64,000 bases of DNA from Coriobacteriaceae bacterium (GTDB taxonomy: Bacteria; Actinomycetota; Coriobacteriia; Coriobacteriales; Coriobacteriaceae): positions 1 to 64,000 of the forward strand of contig CABJFQ010000012.1 of assembly GCA_902364975.1 (NCBI GenBank). Reading direction: 5' to 3'. How positions within the stretch are numbered: position 1 is the first letter of the stretch; each line of letters starts with the position of its first letter. The notes under the pieces were generated by a model. It did not search any database and was not told the DNA's origin. It saw only the letters and a program-made list of their open reading frames with translations. Below, piece after piece: positions 18,098 to 26,610 of this stretch. The position numbers and the translations under genes were made by a program.

Positions 18098-18652
18098 TTA
18101 CTCATCGAGCTTGAGATTCTTCAATGCTGCAAATGGATTTTCCGTGGCAGCAGCCCATTCTGCCTCTGCCTGGGCGGCGCAATCGCATTGCTCGACGTTG
18201 AGATTGCAACCGCAAGTGGGACACAGACCGCGGCAATCGGGCTTGCAGAGCACCACAAACGGCGTGTCCATAACGACCGCGTCATTGATGGGCTCACCCA
18301 GATCGACGATGCGGTCCTCACCCAGGAGCTCGTAGCCGTCCTCGTAGGCCTCGGGATCCTCGGGCTCCTCAAAGAGGTAGAACTCCTCGATCTCGCCGGC
18401 GATATCAAACGAGGCGGGCTCCAGGCAACGGTCGCACTCGCCGGTGGCGTGCGCGCGGACCATGCCCGTGAGCAAGACACCGGTACCGGCATTGGTAAAG
18501 ACAACGTCGTAGTCGATGCCGTCCTGTAGCTGGTACTCCTTCTCGCCCACCGTGTAGGTGGCGACATCGACCTTACCGGTCAGCGGATACGAATCTCCAG
18601 GAAACTCGAGCTGCTCAGAAAGATCGACGGTAACGCTCGGGAACTCAGCCAT
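18098..18652 (-). CDS. yceD: DUF177 family protein (YceD-like)
   Basis: A 184-residue DUF177 protein, linked in other bacteria and plants to 23S rRNA accumulation or processing and almost always encoded beside rpmF, as here. It shows ATGECDRCLEP in the middle and a C-terminal cysteine set (CKPDCRGLCPTCGCNLN then CDC) likely to bind zinc. The ATG at 18652 overlaps the TAA of the upstream coiled-coil gene by one base, so translation is coupled. The upstream in-frame extension has no support. Confidence 0.85.
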   Translation of the reverse strand: MAEFPSVTVDLSEQLEFPGDSYPLTGKVDVATYTVGEKEYQLQDGIDYDVVFTNAGTGVLLTGMVRAHATGECDRCLEPASFDIAGEIEEFYLFEEPEDPEAYEDGYELLGEDRIVDLGEPINDAVVMDTPFVVLCKPDCRGLCPTCGCNLNVEQCDCAAQAEAEWAAATENPFAALKNLKLDE

Positions 18653-19149
18653 TACCACTGACCATTCTGCTGGGCGGCACCCTCGTTGAGCTGCTGACGG
18701 CAACGGGTAACGGTGCCGGTCAGGCTCTTGAGGTTCTCCTCCAGGTGCGTAAAGACCTGCTCTGCGTAGTCCTCGGCAGCATAACGCGTCTCGCGCTCGT
18801 ACTGCTGGGCACGATCACGGATGTCGTCGGCCTGCTGCTGCGCTAAGCGGACGATCTCCTGCTCACCGGCAATGGTGAGGGCCTGCTGCTGAGCGTCGGC
18901 GATGATGGAATCGGCCTGGGCGGCGGCGGAAGCCATAAGCTCCTCGCGCTCCTTAAGGATACGGCGGGACTTCTGCCACTCCTCGGGATAGCTCATGCGG
19001 ATCTCGTCGAGGATGTTGAAGAACACGTCGGCGTCGATGACCTTGAACTGAGCGTTCTTGCCGAAAGGCGGCTTGGCTTCCTCGATCAGCCCTTCGAGCT
19101 CATCGACCAAGCTGACGATCCTATCGCCAGGAAAATTCTCGCCCGGCAT
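18652..19149 (-). CDS. Coiled-coil protein, DivIVA/FtsB-like helper (unknown)
   Basis: A 165-residue protein with long, mostly helical, Gln/Ala/Glu-rich coiled-coil segments from about residue 50 to 150. Segments such as AAAQADSIIADAQQQALTIA resemble the tail of DivIVA-like and ATP synthase b-subunit-like proteins. No membrane segment or enzyme motif is visible. The ATG at 19149 has AAAGGAG five bases upstream. It is co-transcribed with yceD and lies next to coaD, a place where Coriobacteriia and other actinobacteria often carry an unnamed coiled-coil gene. Function is unknown. Confidence 0.7.
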   Translation of the reverse strand: MPGENFPGDRIVSLVDELEGLIEEAKPPFGKNAQFKVIDADVFFNILDEIRMSYPEEWQKSRRILKEREELMASAAAQADSIIADAQQQALTIAGEQEIVRLAQQQADDIRDRAQQYERETRYAAEDYAEQVFTHLEENLKSLTGTVTRCRQQLNEGAAQQNGQW

Positions 19150-19217
19150 CCGGTCTCCTTTCATAGGTAACATATCATCGTGCTAGTTTACCACATGCCA
19201 CCAGGCAATAAAAAACG

Positions 19218-19715
19218 TCACGAAAAGCGGTGTCTGAGCGCTTCGACCACGTTGGGCGGGACAAACGTCGATACATCGCTGCCGAGCGAGGCGATCTGGC
19301 GAACGACCGAACTCGAGATATAGCCGTACTGCGGCGCACTCATGACAAAGATGGACTCCAGCTCGTTATCCAAGCGATAGTTGAGGTCTGCCTGCTGCAG
19401 CTCGTACTCAAAGTCGGTCATGGCGCGCAGGCCCTTGACCACGGCCCCCGCCCCCTGCTCGCGAGCGAAGTCGACCAAGAGGCCGGTAAAGGGCAGGACC
19501 TCGACGCCGTCGATATCACCGAGCGCCTCGCGAGCCAGCGCCACGCGCTCATCGAGCATAAACGTGGTGCCCACGCCGTTTTTACCCTGCGACTCGGCAA
19601 CAGCGACGATCACGCTGGGAAAGATGCGACGGGCGCGGCGGATCACATCGATATGGCCAAACGTGATGGGATCGAAGGTGCCCGGGACGATCACGCGGTT
19701 GATGGTGTCATTCAT
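19218..19715 (-). CDS. coaD: Phosphopantetheine adenylyltransferase
   Basis: Catalyses the fourth step of coenzyme A synthesis. The nucleotidyltransferase motif PGTFDPITFGHIDVIRRA with the catalytic T-x-G-H is near the N-terminus, and the C-terminal signature is QYGYISSSVVRQIASLGSD. The ATG at 19715 has GGGAGG eight bases before it and overlaps the end of rsmD by eight bases. The rsmD-coaD pair is conserved across Gram-positive bacteria. Its 165 residues are a usual length. Confidence 0.95.
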   Translation of the reverse strand: MNDTINRVIVPGTFDPITFGHIDVIRRARRIFPSVIVAVAESQGKNGVGTTFMLDERVALAREALGDIDGVEVLPFTGLLVDFAREQGAGAVVKGLRAMTDFEYELQQADLNYRLDNELESIFVMSAPQYGYISSSVVRQIASLGSDVSTFVPPNVVEALRHRFS

Positions 19716-20352
19716 GGGCGTCCTCCCAAGGCGCTTCCTCGTTATTTTCGTTCTTGTCAGCAAGGTCGTTCTCGTCCTCGGCCACCCAGCGCAGCAAGTC
19801 AGCCGAGGTTATGCCGTAGCGCTTCTCTCGCACGGTCTCAAAACCGGTCGGGTGAGCGCCCGCGTCGGCGGCAGCGTGCTCAAACAGCGCATAGGCACCC
19901 TGTGCCAGCAAGCCTTGCTGAGCTAGGTTTTGCAGCAGCTCCTCGACCGGCTCGGCGCCAAAGGCATAGGGCGGATCGAGCAGGACCAGATCAAAGGGGC
20001 CACCCGGCACACGGCCGCGCGAGGCGCTCGCCAACACATCGCCGGTAACGACGCGCCAACGCGAGCGGTCGCCGCACAGCGACTCGATATTCTTGGTGAT
20101 CAGACGGGCGGCATTGCGATCGATCTCGAACGTGGTGAGCGAGCGGGCGCCACGCGAGAGCATCTCGATTCCCAGGGCACCGGAGCCGCCAAAGGCATCC
20201 AGCACGCGGACCTCGTCCAAATCGAAATCGAACGCCGACATGACCATGGATGCACATGCCTCGCGCACGCGATCGGTCGTAGGACGGGTGACATCGCGTC
20301 CACGCGGCTCTTCGATCTTGCGGCCGCGCCATTCACCGCCGATGATTCTCAT
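19708..20352 (-). CDS. rsmD: 16S rRNA (guanine966-N2)-methyltransferase RsmD
   Basis: SAM-dependent methyltransferase of the 30S subunit. MRIIGGEWRGRKI and TRPTTDRVREA form the conserved N-terminal RNA-binding start, VLDAFGGSGALGIEMLSRGA is the SAM-binding loop, and LVLLDPPYAFG carries the catalytic DPPY motif. The C-terminus is extended by an acidic tail (EDENDLADKNENNEEAPWED) of about 25 residues not needed for the fold. Its start overlaps the recG stop by four bases. Confidence 0.93.
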   Translation of the reverse strand: MRIIGGEWRGRKIEEPRGRDVTRPTTDRVREACASMVMSAFDFDLDEVRVLDAFGGSGALGIEMLSRGARSLTTFEIDRNAARLITKNIESLCGDRSRWRVVTGDVLASASRGRVPGGPFDLVLLDPPYAFGAEPVEELLQNLAQQGLLAQGAYALFEHAAADAGAHPTGFETVREKRYGITSADLLRWVAEDENDLADKNENNEEAPWEDAHE

Positions 20353-22526
20353 CCTCCGCTGACCTCCTTAAAGATATGTCGATAACGCATGGCGACCGCG
20401 TCGCGCAAGGGGCGCGTCGCCACGGAGTCAAGGTTGCAAGCATACCGCAAGAGCTCGACCGCGTCCAAATGGGCCCATTCGATAAGATCCTCGTCGGCGT
20501 CCAGGTCCACAAAGCGCAAGGTAATGCCGCCGTGTTGACGATAACCCAGAATCTCGCCCTCGTGGCGCAGACGCAGGTCCATCTGGGCGAGCGTAAAGCC
20601 GTCCGAGGTCTTTTCGAGCGACTGGAGGCGGTCTTGTGCCGCCGAGGCGCCGCCATTGCCCTTGGAGTGCGTCATGACCAGGCAGGTGCCCGACACGCTG
20701 CCGCGGCCCACGCGACCGCGCAGCTGGTGCAGGGCCGCCAAGCCAAAGCGCTCACCGTTCTCGATGACCATGACGGTGGCGTTGGGCACGTCGACGCCCA
20801 CCTCGACCACCGTAGTCGAGACGAGCACGTCGATCTCGCCACGCTTAAAGGCATCGATAACCTGGTCCTTCTCCCCCGCTGGCATGCGGCCGTGAAGGCG
20901 CTCGATGGCAAGACCCGGCAACGCCAGACGCAGGCGATCGAGCTCGGTCGCCGTATCGTGCAGCGGCACGGGGACCGTCACGCGGCCCTCGTCGTCGCGG
21001 GCGATACCGGGCACGTCCTCCAGATCATCGGCCGAGTCACTCGGCTCCACGAGCGGGCAAATCACGTAGGCCTGCTGACCCTTTTCATGCGCCTCGCGGA
21101 TGGCGCCATAGGCAAGGTCGCGGCTCGACTCGGTAAGCACGCGTGTCGTCACGCCAGCGCCAGGGACGGGCCGATGGCGGATGATGCTCGTGTCCAGATC
21201 GCCGTAGACCGAAAGCGCCAGCGTACGTGGGATGGGCGTTGCCGTCATAACGAGCAGATCGGCACCAGGGCCCTTCGCACGCAGGGCGTTGCGTTGGCCG
21301 ACGCCAAACCGGTGCTGCTCATCGATGACCACGAGCGACAGATGCTTGAACGCCACGTTATCCGAAAGCACCGCGTGGGTGCCAAAGAGGACATCGAGCT
21401 CGCCCGATTCCAGCTGGGCATGGATCCGCTCGCGCTCGGCCGCTGGCGTGGCGCCCGTCAGGAGCGCCCAGGTCATGCCAGCCTGCGAGAGCAAGGGGCC
21501 GGTCTTATCGGCATATTGACGCGCCAGCACGCCCGTGGGCGCCATAACGCAGGCCTGCGTGCCGCTATCGGTAGCCACAGCCAGCGCGCAGGCGGCAACG
21601 GCGGTCTTACCGGTACCGACATCGCCCAGCAGCAGGCGGTTCATCACGCGCCCGCCATCGCACATATCGCGCAGGATATCTTGGAACGCGGCCTCCTGCT
21701 CGTCGCTCAGCGAAAATGGCAGGGCCTGCTTGAGCGCGGCCAGGTGCTCGCCCGCGGCGTGGGCGTAGGGCACCACATCGACCAGGCTGCCGTCGTTGCG
21801 CAGGCGCAGCGCCAGCTGCAGGTAAAGGCACTCCTCGTAGGCAAGCCGTGCGCGCGCGATATCGCGCTCAGCCATGCTCGAGGGAAAGTGAATTGATCGA
21901 AGCGCACGAGCATTGCTCATCAGGCGACGCTTAACGCGCAAGCGTGCGGGAATCGGGTCGAAGGGATTGCCGACGACCTCGAGCGCGCCACTTACGATGC
22001 GGCGCATCCATGCCTGGCTCACGCCGTCACTCACATAATGGACCGGCAAAATGGTGCCCGCAGCACGCCCGTCATCGAGCTTTTCAAAGTGCGGCGAGGC
22101 CATCTGCTTAAAACCGTAGGCAAACTCGACCTTGCCCATCACGGCCAGGCGGTCGCCCTGCTTAAGCTGCTGGGCAATCCAAGGCTGACGGAAAAAGGCG
22201 ACCTGCAGCACGCCCGTCTCGTCAACGAGTGAGACCTCGGTCACCTGCATGCGCGGACGCGGCTTCTTTTGAACGATACGGTCGACCGTGGCGATGATGG
22301 TGCACACGGTACCGATGGGCGCCATCTCGATGGACCAGGAGCGCGTAAAGTCCAGGTATCGATGAGGGATATGCAGAAGGAGGTCCCCCACCGTCCGAAT
22401 TCCCAGACGGCGAAGGGCCTCCTCACGTTTACCCGAAACATATTTGAGTCGCGCGATATCCTCGTCGAGCGCATTGCTCTGGGCAAAGCGCTCCGAGACG
22501 CGCGGCACGGAGCACAGCTCGGACAT
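20349..22526 (-). CDS. recG: ATP-dependent DNA helicase RecG
   Basis: Replication-fork reversal and branch-migration helicase, 725 residues. An N-terminal wedge domain with OB fold (residues about 60-170) is followed by the helicase core with Walker A GDVGTGKT, the DEQH motif VIDEQHRFGVGQRNAL, and motifs in the second RecA-like lobe such as VEVGVDVPNATVMVIENGERFGLAALHQLRGRVGR (given here by its range, about residues 560-595). It is followed by rsmD with overlapping stop and start codons. Confidence 0.95.
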   Translation of the reverse strand: MSELCSVPRVSERFAQSNALDEDIARLKYVSGKREEALRRLGIRTVGDLLLHIPHRYLDFTRSWSIEMAPIGTVCTIIATVDRIVQKKPRPRMQVTEVSLVDETGVLQVAFFRQPWIAQQLKQGDRLAVMGKVEFAYGFKQMASPHFEKLDDGRAAGTILPVHYVSDGVSQAWMRRIVSGALEVVGNPFDPIPARLRVKRRLMSNARALRSIHFPSSMAERDIARARLAYEECLYLQLALRLRNDGSLVDVVPYAHAAGEHLAALKQALPFSLSDEQEAAFQDILRDMCDGGRVMNRLLLGDVGTGKTAVAACALAVATDSGTQACVMAPTGVLARQYADKTGPLLSQAGMTWALLTGATPAAERERIHAQLESGELDVLFGTHAVLSDNVAFKHLSLVVIDEQHRFGVGQRNALRAKGPGADLLVMTATPIPRTLALSVYGDLDTSIIRHRPVPGAGVTTRVLTESSRDLAYGAIREAHEKGQQAYVICPLVEPSDSADDLEDVPGIARDDEGRVTVPVPLHDTATELDRLRLALPGLAIERLHGRMPAGEKDQVIDAFKRGEIDVLVSTTVVEVGVDVPNATVMVIENGERFGLAALHQLRGRVGRGSVSGTCLVMTHSKGNGGASAAQDRLQSLEKTSDGFTLAQMDLRLRHEGEILGYRQHGGITLRFVDLDADEDLIEWAHLDAVELLRYACNLDSVATRPLRDAVAMRYRHIFKEVSGG

Positions 22527-22535
22527 AGGCAGAGC

Positions 22536-24197
22536 CTACTCGATCGAGAAGATCACGGGATAGAGCGGCTGCTCGCCACGATGGGCGTCGATCTCCAGAT
22601 CGGGCTGAGCCTCCTCGATGGCGTCGACGATCTCCTGGAAGGCCTCGTCGGATAGCTCCTCGCCGGCCAGAATCGTCAGCGCGTCGCCTTCCTCTTCCTC
22701 CTGCATGCGGTTGATGCAGTCGAGCGTGACCTGCTTCACGTCGGAACCGACCACGTCGATGGAGCCGGCGATGATGCCCATGACGTCACCGGAGTGAATC
22801 GGAGAGCCGTCCGAGGCGCTGGAGTCGCGCACGGCGCGGGTGACCTCGCCATCGCGGACCTCGCTGATGGCGTCAACCATGGCGGCAACGGCGTCCTCGA
22901 GCTCAGAATCGGGCAGGACGGCGAACAGCGCGGAGAACGCCTGCGGGACGGTCTTGGTGGGAACGACGGCGACCTTCTTGTCGGTGCAGGCAGAGGCTGC
23001 GGCCTCGGCAGCCATGCGGATGTTGCCGTTATTGGGCAGGATGATGACCGAGGTCGCGTTGACCTGGTCGACGGCGCCCAACAGGTCGGCGGTCGAGGGG
23101 TTCATGGTCTGGCCACCCGAGACGATCACGTCAACGCCGAGGGACTTGAGGATGTCGGCCTCACCGGAACCGGCGGCAACGGCGACAAAGCCCAGGGCCT
23201 TCGCGGGCTCGGCGGCCTTCTCCTGATCCTCGTGGATCTTAGCGGTACGGTCGTGGGCCTCCATCTCCATGTTGTGGATAAAGACCTCATAGATCTGACC
23301 AAGCTGCAGCATGTGCTCGAGCACCAGGTTGGGGGTGTTGGAGTGCACGTGGATCTTGTAGTCGGGATAGGCACCCACGAGCAACTCGCAGTCGCCCATG
23401 GAGCCCAGGAACTTAAGGCACTCGTCCTCGTCAAACGGAGCGTCGGCCTTAAAGAGGAACTCGTTGCAGTAGCGGAACTCCGAGCCCTCCCAATCGTCGT
23501 TGGCCTCGATCTCAACGCGACCGAGGGCCGCGTCGCGGGCAGAGCCAGCGGAATCAAACGTGGCGGAGAAATCCTCGACAACGGTGCTGCGGCCAAGCGC
23601 GGCGGCAACAAAGTTCTCCAGGAAGATGGCAAAGCCAAAGGCGCCGGAGTCGACCACGCCGTTCTCCTTCAGAACGGGCAGCAGGTCGGGCGTACGGGCG
23701 ACGGACTGATAGGCCTCGACGACGATGGCGTCGAGCGCGTCCTCGGCCGAGAACTTCTTCTTCTCGCACTCGTCAGCTTTGGTCGAAACGTCGCGCAGCA
23801 CCGTGAGGATCGTACCCTCGATGGGCTTGCGGACGGCCTGGAAGGCAACCTTGACGGCTCGGCGGAACGCATAGGCGATGTTGGCGGACGTGATGGGCTC
23901 ATCGGCAGAGACAAGGCCCTCGGCCACACCACGCAGAATCTGCGAGGTGATGACGCCGGAGTTGCCACGGGCACCCATGAGGGAGCCATGGGTGATGGCA
24001 CCGGCGATGGCCTCCATGTCGGCGTCGGCAGGAAGGGCGGAGAGCTCCTTGGTCACCGAGGCGAGCGTGAGCGACATGTTGGTGCCGGTATCGCCATCGG
24101 GTACGGGGAAGACGTTGAGCTTGTTGATCTCCTCGGCCTTGTCGGAAACGGCAGCCGCAGCGATCGGAAAACAGGTGCGAATGGTCTTTGCAATCAT
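22536..24197 (-). CDS. fakA: DAK2-domain fatty acid kinase-like protein (FakA-like)
   Basis: A 553-residue homologue of FakA/YloV. The N-terminal DhaL-type kinase domain (about 1-200) has the metal and ATP site NVFPVPDGDTGTNM and MGARGNSGVITSQIL. A middle domain and a C-terminal DegV-like/DUF1949-type region follow, ending in the EIDAHRGEQPLYPVIFSIE region. Known FakA enzymes phosphorylate fatty acids presented by a FakB partner, feeding acyl-phosphate to PlsY. No FakB gene is in the window, but plsX and acpP are nearby. It is separated from asp23 by 27 bases and from recG by nine. Confidence 0.88.
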   Translation of the reverse strand: MIAKTIRTCFPIAAAAVSDKAEEINKLNVFPVPDGDTGTNMSLTLASVTKELSALPADADMEAIAGAITHGSLMGARGNSGVITSQILRGVAEGLVSADEPITSANIAYAFRRAVKVAFQAVRKPIEGTILTVLRDVSTKADECEKKKFSAEDALDAIVVEAYQSVARTPDLLPVLKENGVVDSGAFGFAIFLENFVAAALGRSTVVEDFSATFDSAGSARDAALGRVEIEANDDWEGSEFRYCNEFLFKADAPFDEDECLKFLGSMGDCELLVGAYPDYKIHVHSNTPNLVLEHMLQLGQIYEVFIHNMEMEAHDRTAKIHEDQEKAAEPAKALGFVAVAAGSGEADILKSLGVDVIVSGGQTMNPSTADLLGAVDQVNATSVIILPNNGNIRMAAEAAASACTDKKVAVVPTKTVPQAFSALFAVLPDSELEDAVAAMVDAISEVRDGEVTRAVRDSSASDGSPIHSGDVMGIIAGSIDVVGSDVKQVTLDCINRMQEEEEGDALTILAGEELSDEAFQEIVDAIEEAQPDLEIDAHRGEQPLYPVIFSIE

Positions 24198-24224
24198 GGG
24201 TATTTGAATCTCCGTTTTCGGATG

Positions 24225-24581
24225 CTAGTTCAGACGGCTCTTGAGCGCGTCGATGTGAATGCCGATCTTAAGGCTGGCGGGATCGATCTGGGCGATCTCC
24301 TGCAGAGTGAAGGCAACGGAGCTCGAAAGATTGTGGCAGACGGACTTCATGTTGACGCCGTTCTCGAGCACGACGTGAAGATCGACCGTAAGGCCGTTCT
24401 CGTCGGCGGAGACAAGCACGCCCTTGCGGAGGCGCTGACCGGCAAGCAGGCGCACGCTCTCGGCACCCTGGAGCTGCTCAGCCATACCGACGACGCCATA
24501 GCACGTCATCGCGGCATAACCGGCAATATCGGCAATAACGTCGTTCGAGACGCTCAGGCTGCCGTTAATGGTCTCAGACAC
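24225..24581 (-). CDS. Asp23/Gls24 family envelope protein
   Basis: A 118-residue Asp23/Gls24 (DUF322) protein. It contains the typical ISNDVIADIAGYAAMTCYGVVGM-like opening (residues about 10-33) and alternating LTVDLHVVLENGVNM and SLKIGIHIDALKS strands. Such small proteins sit upstream of the fakA-like kinase in many Gram-positive genomes and are thought to act at the envelope. I chose GTG at 24581 because AAGGAG lies six bases upstream; an ATG further up has no site. Confidence 0.88.
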   Translation of the reverse strand: MSETINGSLSVSNDVIADIAGYAAMTCYGVVGMAEQLQGAESVRLLAGQRLRKGVLVSADENGLTVDLHVVLENGVNMKSVCHNLSSSVAFTLQEIAQIDPASLKIGIHIDALKSRLN

Positions 24582-24739
24582 AAGAATCTCCTTATCTGGT
24601 GCTCGCGGCACCATCTCGTGGGAGCAATCATTGCAATATTCTACAACGAGCGCGCCATGTTGAGGTGGTGGGTCGCGGGATTACATCCTCGACACGAAAT
24701 GTTGATATGGTAACGTTCGCGCCAGGCGATCGCGGTATG

Positions 24740-24769
24740 AAAAAACCCGCCGCATAAGCGACGGGTTTT
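24740..24769 (-). terminator. Terminator of the tRNA-Asn pair
   Basis: On the minus strand AAAACCCGTCGC pairs with GCGGCGGGTTTT around TTAT and is followed by T residues (GGTTTTTTCATACC). It lies seven bases after the CCA end of the second tRNA gene. Confidence 0.85.
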
Positions 24770-24775
24770 ACAACC

Positions 24776-24850
24776 TGGCTCCCCGGGTAGGACTCGAACC
24801 TACAACAGCGCGGTTAACAGCCGCGTGCTCTACCATTGAGCTACCGAGGA
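24776..24850 (-). tRNA. tRNA-Asn (GUU)
   Basis: A 75-base gene with a complete cloverleaf: acceptor TCCTCGG with CCGGGGA (one G-U pair), discriminator G, encoded CCA, T loop GGTTCGAGTCC, and anticodon loop CTGTTAA giving GUU for asparagine. It is identical to the neighbouring copy. Confidence 0.97.
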
Positions 24851-24883
24851 ATTTAAAAGCCCAACGGAATGGGCTGAAAATTC

Positions 24884-24958
24884 TGGCTCCCCGGGTAGGA
24901 CTCGAACCTACAACAGCGCGGTTAACAGCCGCGTGCTCTACCATTGAGCTACCGAGGA
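24884..24958 (-). tRNA. tRNA-Asn (GUU), second identical copy
   Basis: Same 75 bases as the gene at 24776-24850, including encoded CCA, separated by a 33-base spacer. On the minus strand this copy is transcribed first and both probably form one transcript ending at the terminator near 24740. Confidence 0.97.
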
Positions 24959-25042
24959 ATAGGTGCGTGCTCTCAAGCAACGAAGTTTATTATACGGACG
25001 AATCAGCTCAGGGCAAGAACTTTTTTAAGAAATTTTCCGACC

Positions 25043-25098
25043 TAGTCATTGGGGACGTTCTTAAACGACTAGTCATTCAAGAACGTCCCCAATGACTA
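25043..25098. repeat. Palindromic element with 20-bp arms
   Basis: TAGTCATTGGGGACGTTCTT (25043-25062) is the exact inverse of 25079-25098. The 16-base loop itself contains a further TAGTCATT, in the same orientation as the arm start. It resembles the element at 4688-4775 in layout and in the GGGGACG core, but not in the rest of its sequence. It lies between the tRNA pair and the rpoD terminator. Confidence 0.85.
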
Positions 25099-25103
25099 CA
25101 TGA

Positions 25104-25137
25104 AAGCGCCCCCAAGCGGATGTGCTTGAGGGCGCTT
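25104..25137 (-). terminator. Terminator after rpoD
   Basis: AAGCGCCCCCAAGC pairs with GCTTGAGGGCGCTT apart from one C-A mismatch, around a 6-nt loop. The minus strand then reads TTTCATG. It begins 13 bases after the rpoD stop. Confidence 0.75.
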
Positions 25138-25150
25138 CTTGCTTGCGAGG

Positions 25151-26500
25151 TTAAGACTCGATGTAGTCCTTGAGCTTGCTCGAGCGGCTCGGGTGGCGGA
25201 GCTTGGCCAGGGTCTTGGACTCGATCTGGCGGATGCGCTCACGCGTGACGCCAAACTCGCGGCCGACTTCCTCGAGCGTACGGGGATGTCCGTCGACAAG
25301 GCCAAAGCGCAGCTCGATAACCTTGCGCTCACGATCGGCAAGCGAGTCGAGCACCTGGGTGAGCTGCTCCTGCAGCATGGAGAAGCTGGCCGCATCGGGC
25401 GGAACGATGGCCTGGGAGTCCTCGATAAAGTCGCCCAGTTGGGAATCCTCTTCCTCGCCGATGGGAGTCTCGAGCGACACGGGCTCCTGCGAGATCTTCT
25501 GGATCTCGCGGACGCGGTCGGCGCTCATGTCCATCTCGGCACCGATCTCCTCGGGGGTCGGGTCGCGGCCCAGGTCCTGAAGGAGCTGGCGCTGCACGCG
25601 GACGAGCTTGTTGATGGTCTCGACCATGTGCACGGGAATACGGATGGTACGGGCCTGGTCGGCGATAGCGCGCGTGATGGCCTGACGGATCCACCACGTG
25701 GCGTACGTGGAGAACTTAAAGCCCTTCTGGTAGTCGAACTTCTCGACGGCGCGGATCAGACCGAGGTTGCCCTCCTGGATCAGGTCCAGGAACAGCATGC
25801 CGCGGCCAACATAGCGCTTGGCGATGGAGACGACCAGACGCAGGTTTGCGCTGATGAGAGCCTGCTTGGCCTCGAGGCCGACGTTCTCGATACGGGTCAG
25901 ACGGCGCATCTCGGCACGCGTGAGCTCGAGCTCGCCTGCTTCGGCAGCCTCGAGCTTCTCGGTGGCCTCGAGACCGGCCTCGATCTTCATAGCCAGATCG
26001 ACCTCTTCGGAAGCGGTCAACAGGTCGACCTTGCCGATCTCCTTAAGGTACATACGAACCGGATCGCCGGTCAGCATCACCGTGGAGGCATCGATGCCAC
26101 GCACGCGGGAGCGTGAACGGGACGTGCGCACGGTGCGCTTCTTCTTGCTCTTGGAAGAACCCATCTCGGCGTCGGCCTGACGGGCCATCTTGAGCTCGTG
26201 ATCGTCGAGCGAGCCGGAATCGTGCTCGTCATCGTCATCGAAATCGTCGGTATCGGTATCGTTATCGTCATCGTCGACGTCCATGGGGGCGTCGTCGTTA
26301 CCGCTCGCGGAGATAATCTGGATGCCGCTGTTGCGCAGCGCGGAATACACCGCGGTGAGCTGCTCGTCAGAAACATCGATATCCTTCAGGGCGACCTGAA
26401 TCTCGTCCTCGGTTACCGAAGTCCTGTTTGAGCCGTTGCCCATGAGCTTTGCAACGTAGGATTCCAGCCCAGTACCCGTGCTCTCAGTCTTTTTTGGCAC
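25151..26500 (-). CDS. rpoD: RNA polymerase primary sigma factor RpoD (SigA)
   Basis: Housekeeping sigma-70. Region 1.1 is replaced by a helical segment and an acidic stretch ([19 protein letters not shown], about residues 75-93). Then come region 1.2 ([16 protein letters not shown]), region 2 ([53 protein letters not shown]), region 3, and region 4 with the C-terminal helix-turn-helix ([20 protein letters not shown]). I chose GTG at 26500 because GGGAG is five bases upstream; the ATG at 26515 precedes that site. dnaG lies upstream, as in the classical macromolecular synthesis operon. Confidence 0.96.
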   Translation of the reverse strand: MPKKTESTGTGLESYVAKLMGNGSNRTSVTEDEIQVALKDIDVSDEQLTAVYSALRNSGIQIISASGNDDAPMDVDDDDNDTDTDDFDDDDEHDSGSLDDHELKMARQADAEMGSSKSKKKRTVRTSRSRSRVRGIDASTVMLTGDPVRMYLKEIGKVDLLTASEEVDLAMKIEAGLEATEKLEAAEAGELELTRAEMRRLTRIENVGLEAKQALISANLRLVVSIAKRYVGRGMLFLDLIQEGNLGLIRAVEKFDYQKGFKFSTYATWWIRQAITRAIADQARTIRIPVHMVETINKLVRVQRQLLQDLGRDPTPEEIGAEMDMSADRVREIQKISQEPVSLETPIGEEEDSQLGDFIEDSQAIVPPDAASFSMLQEQLTQVLDSLADRERKVIELRFGLVDGHPRTLEEVGREFGVTRERIRQIESKTLAKLRHPSRSSKLKDYIES

Positions 26501-26546
26501 AGATTCTCCCTTCATAGTCCACAGGACTCATTACTTTAGCACACAC

Positions 26547-26558
26547 ATAGACGTCTAT
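26547..26558. promoter_or_regulatory. Palindrome in the rpoD upstream region
   Basis: ATAGACGTCTAT, a perfect 12-base palindrome in the 110-base gap between dnaG and rpoD. On the minus strand it lies about ten bases ahead of a TAAAGT box that could be a -10 element of an internal rpoD promoter. It may be an operator; the regulator is unknown. Confidence 0.4.
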
Positions 26559-26610
26559 ACCCAAAAAGAGGACTGGATATAGGCGAGAATACGCTGGTTG
26601 ACCACAACAT

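Noticed and set aside
24768..24980. Short protein frame over the tRNA pair
   Set aside because: It is the typical translation artefact of tRNA genes (GSSMVEHAAVNRAVVGSS repeated).
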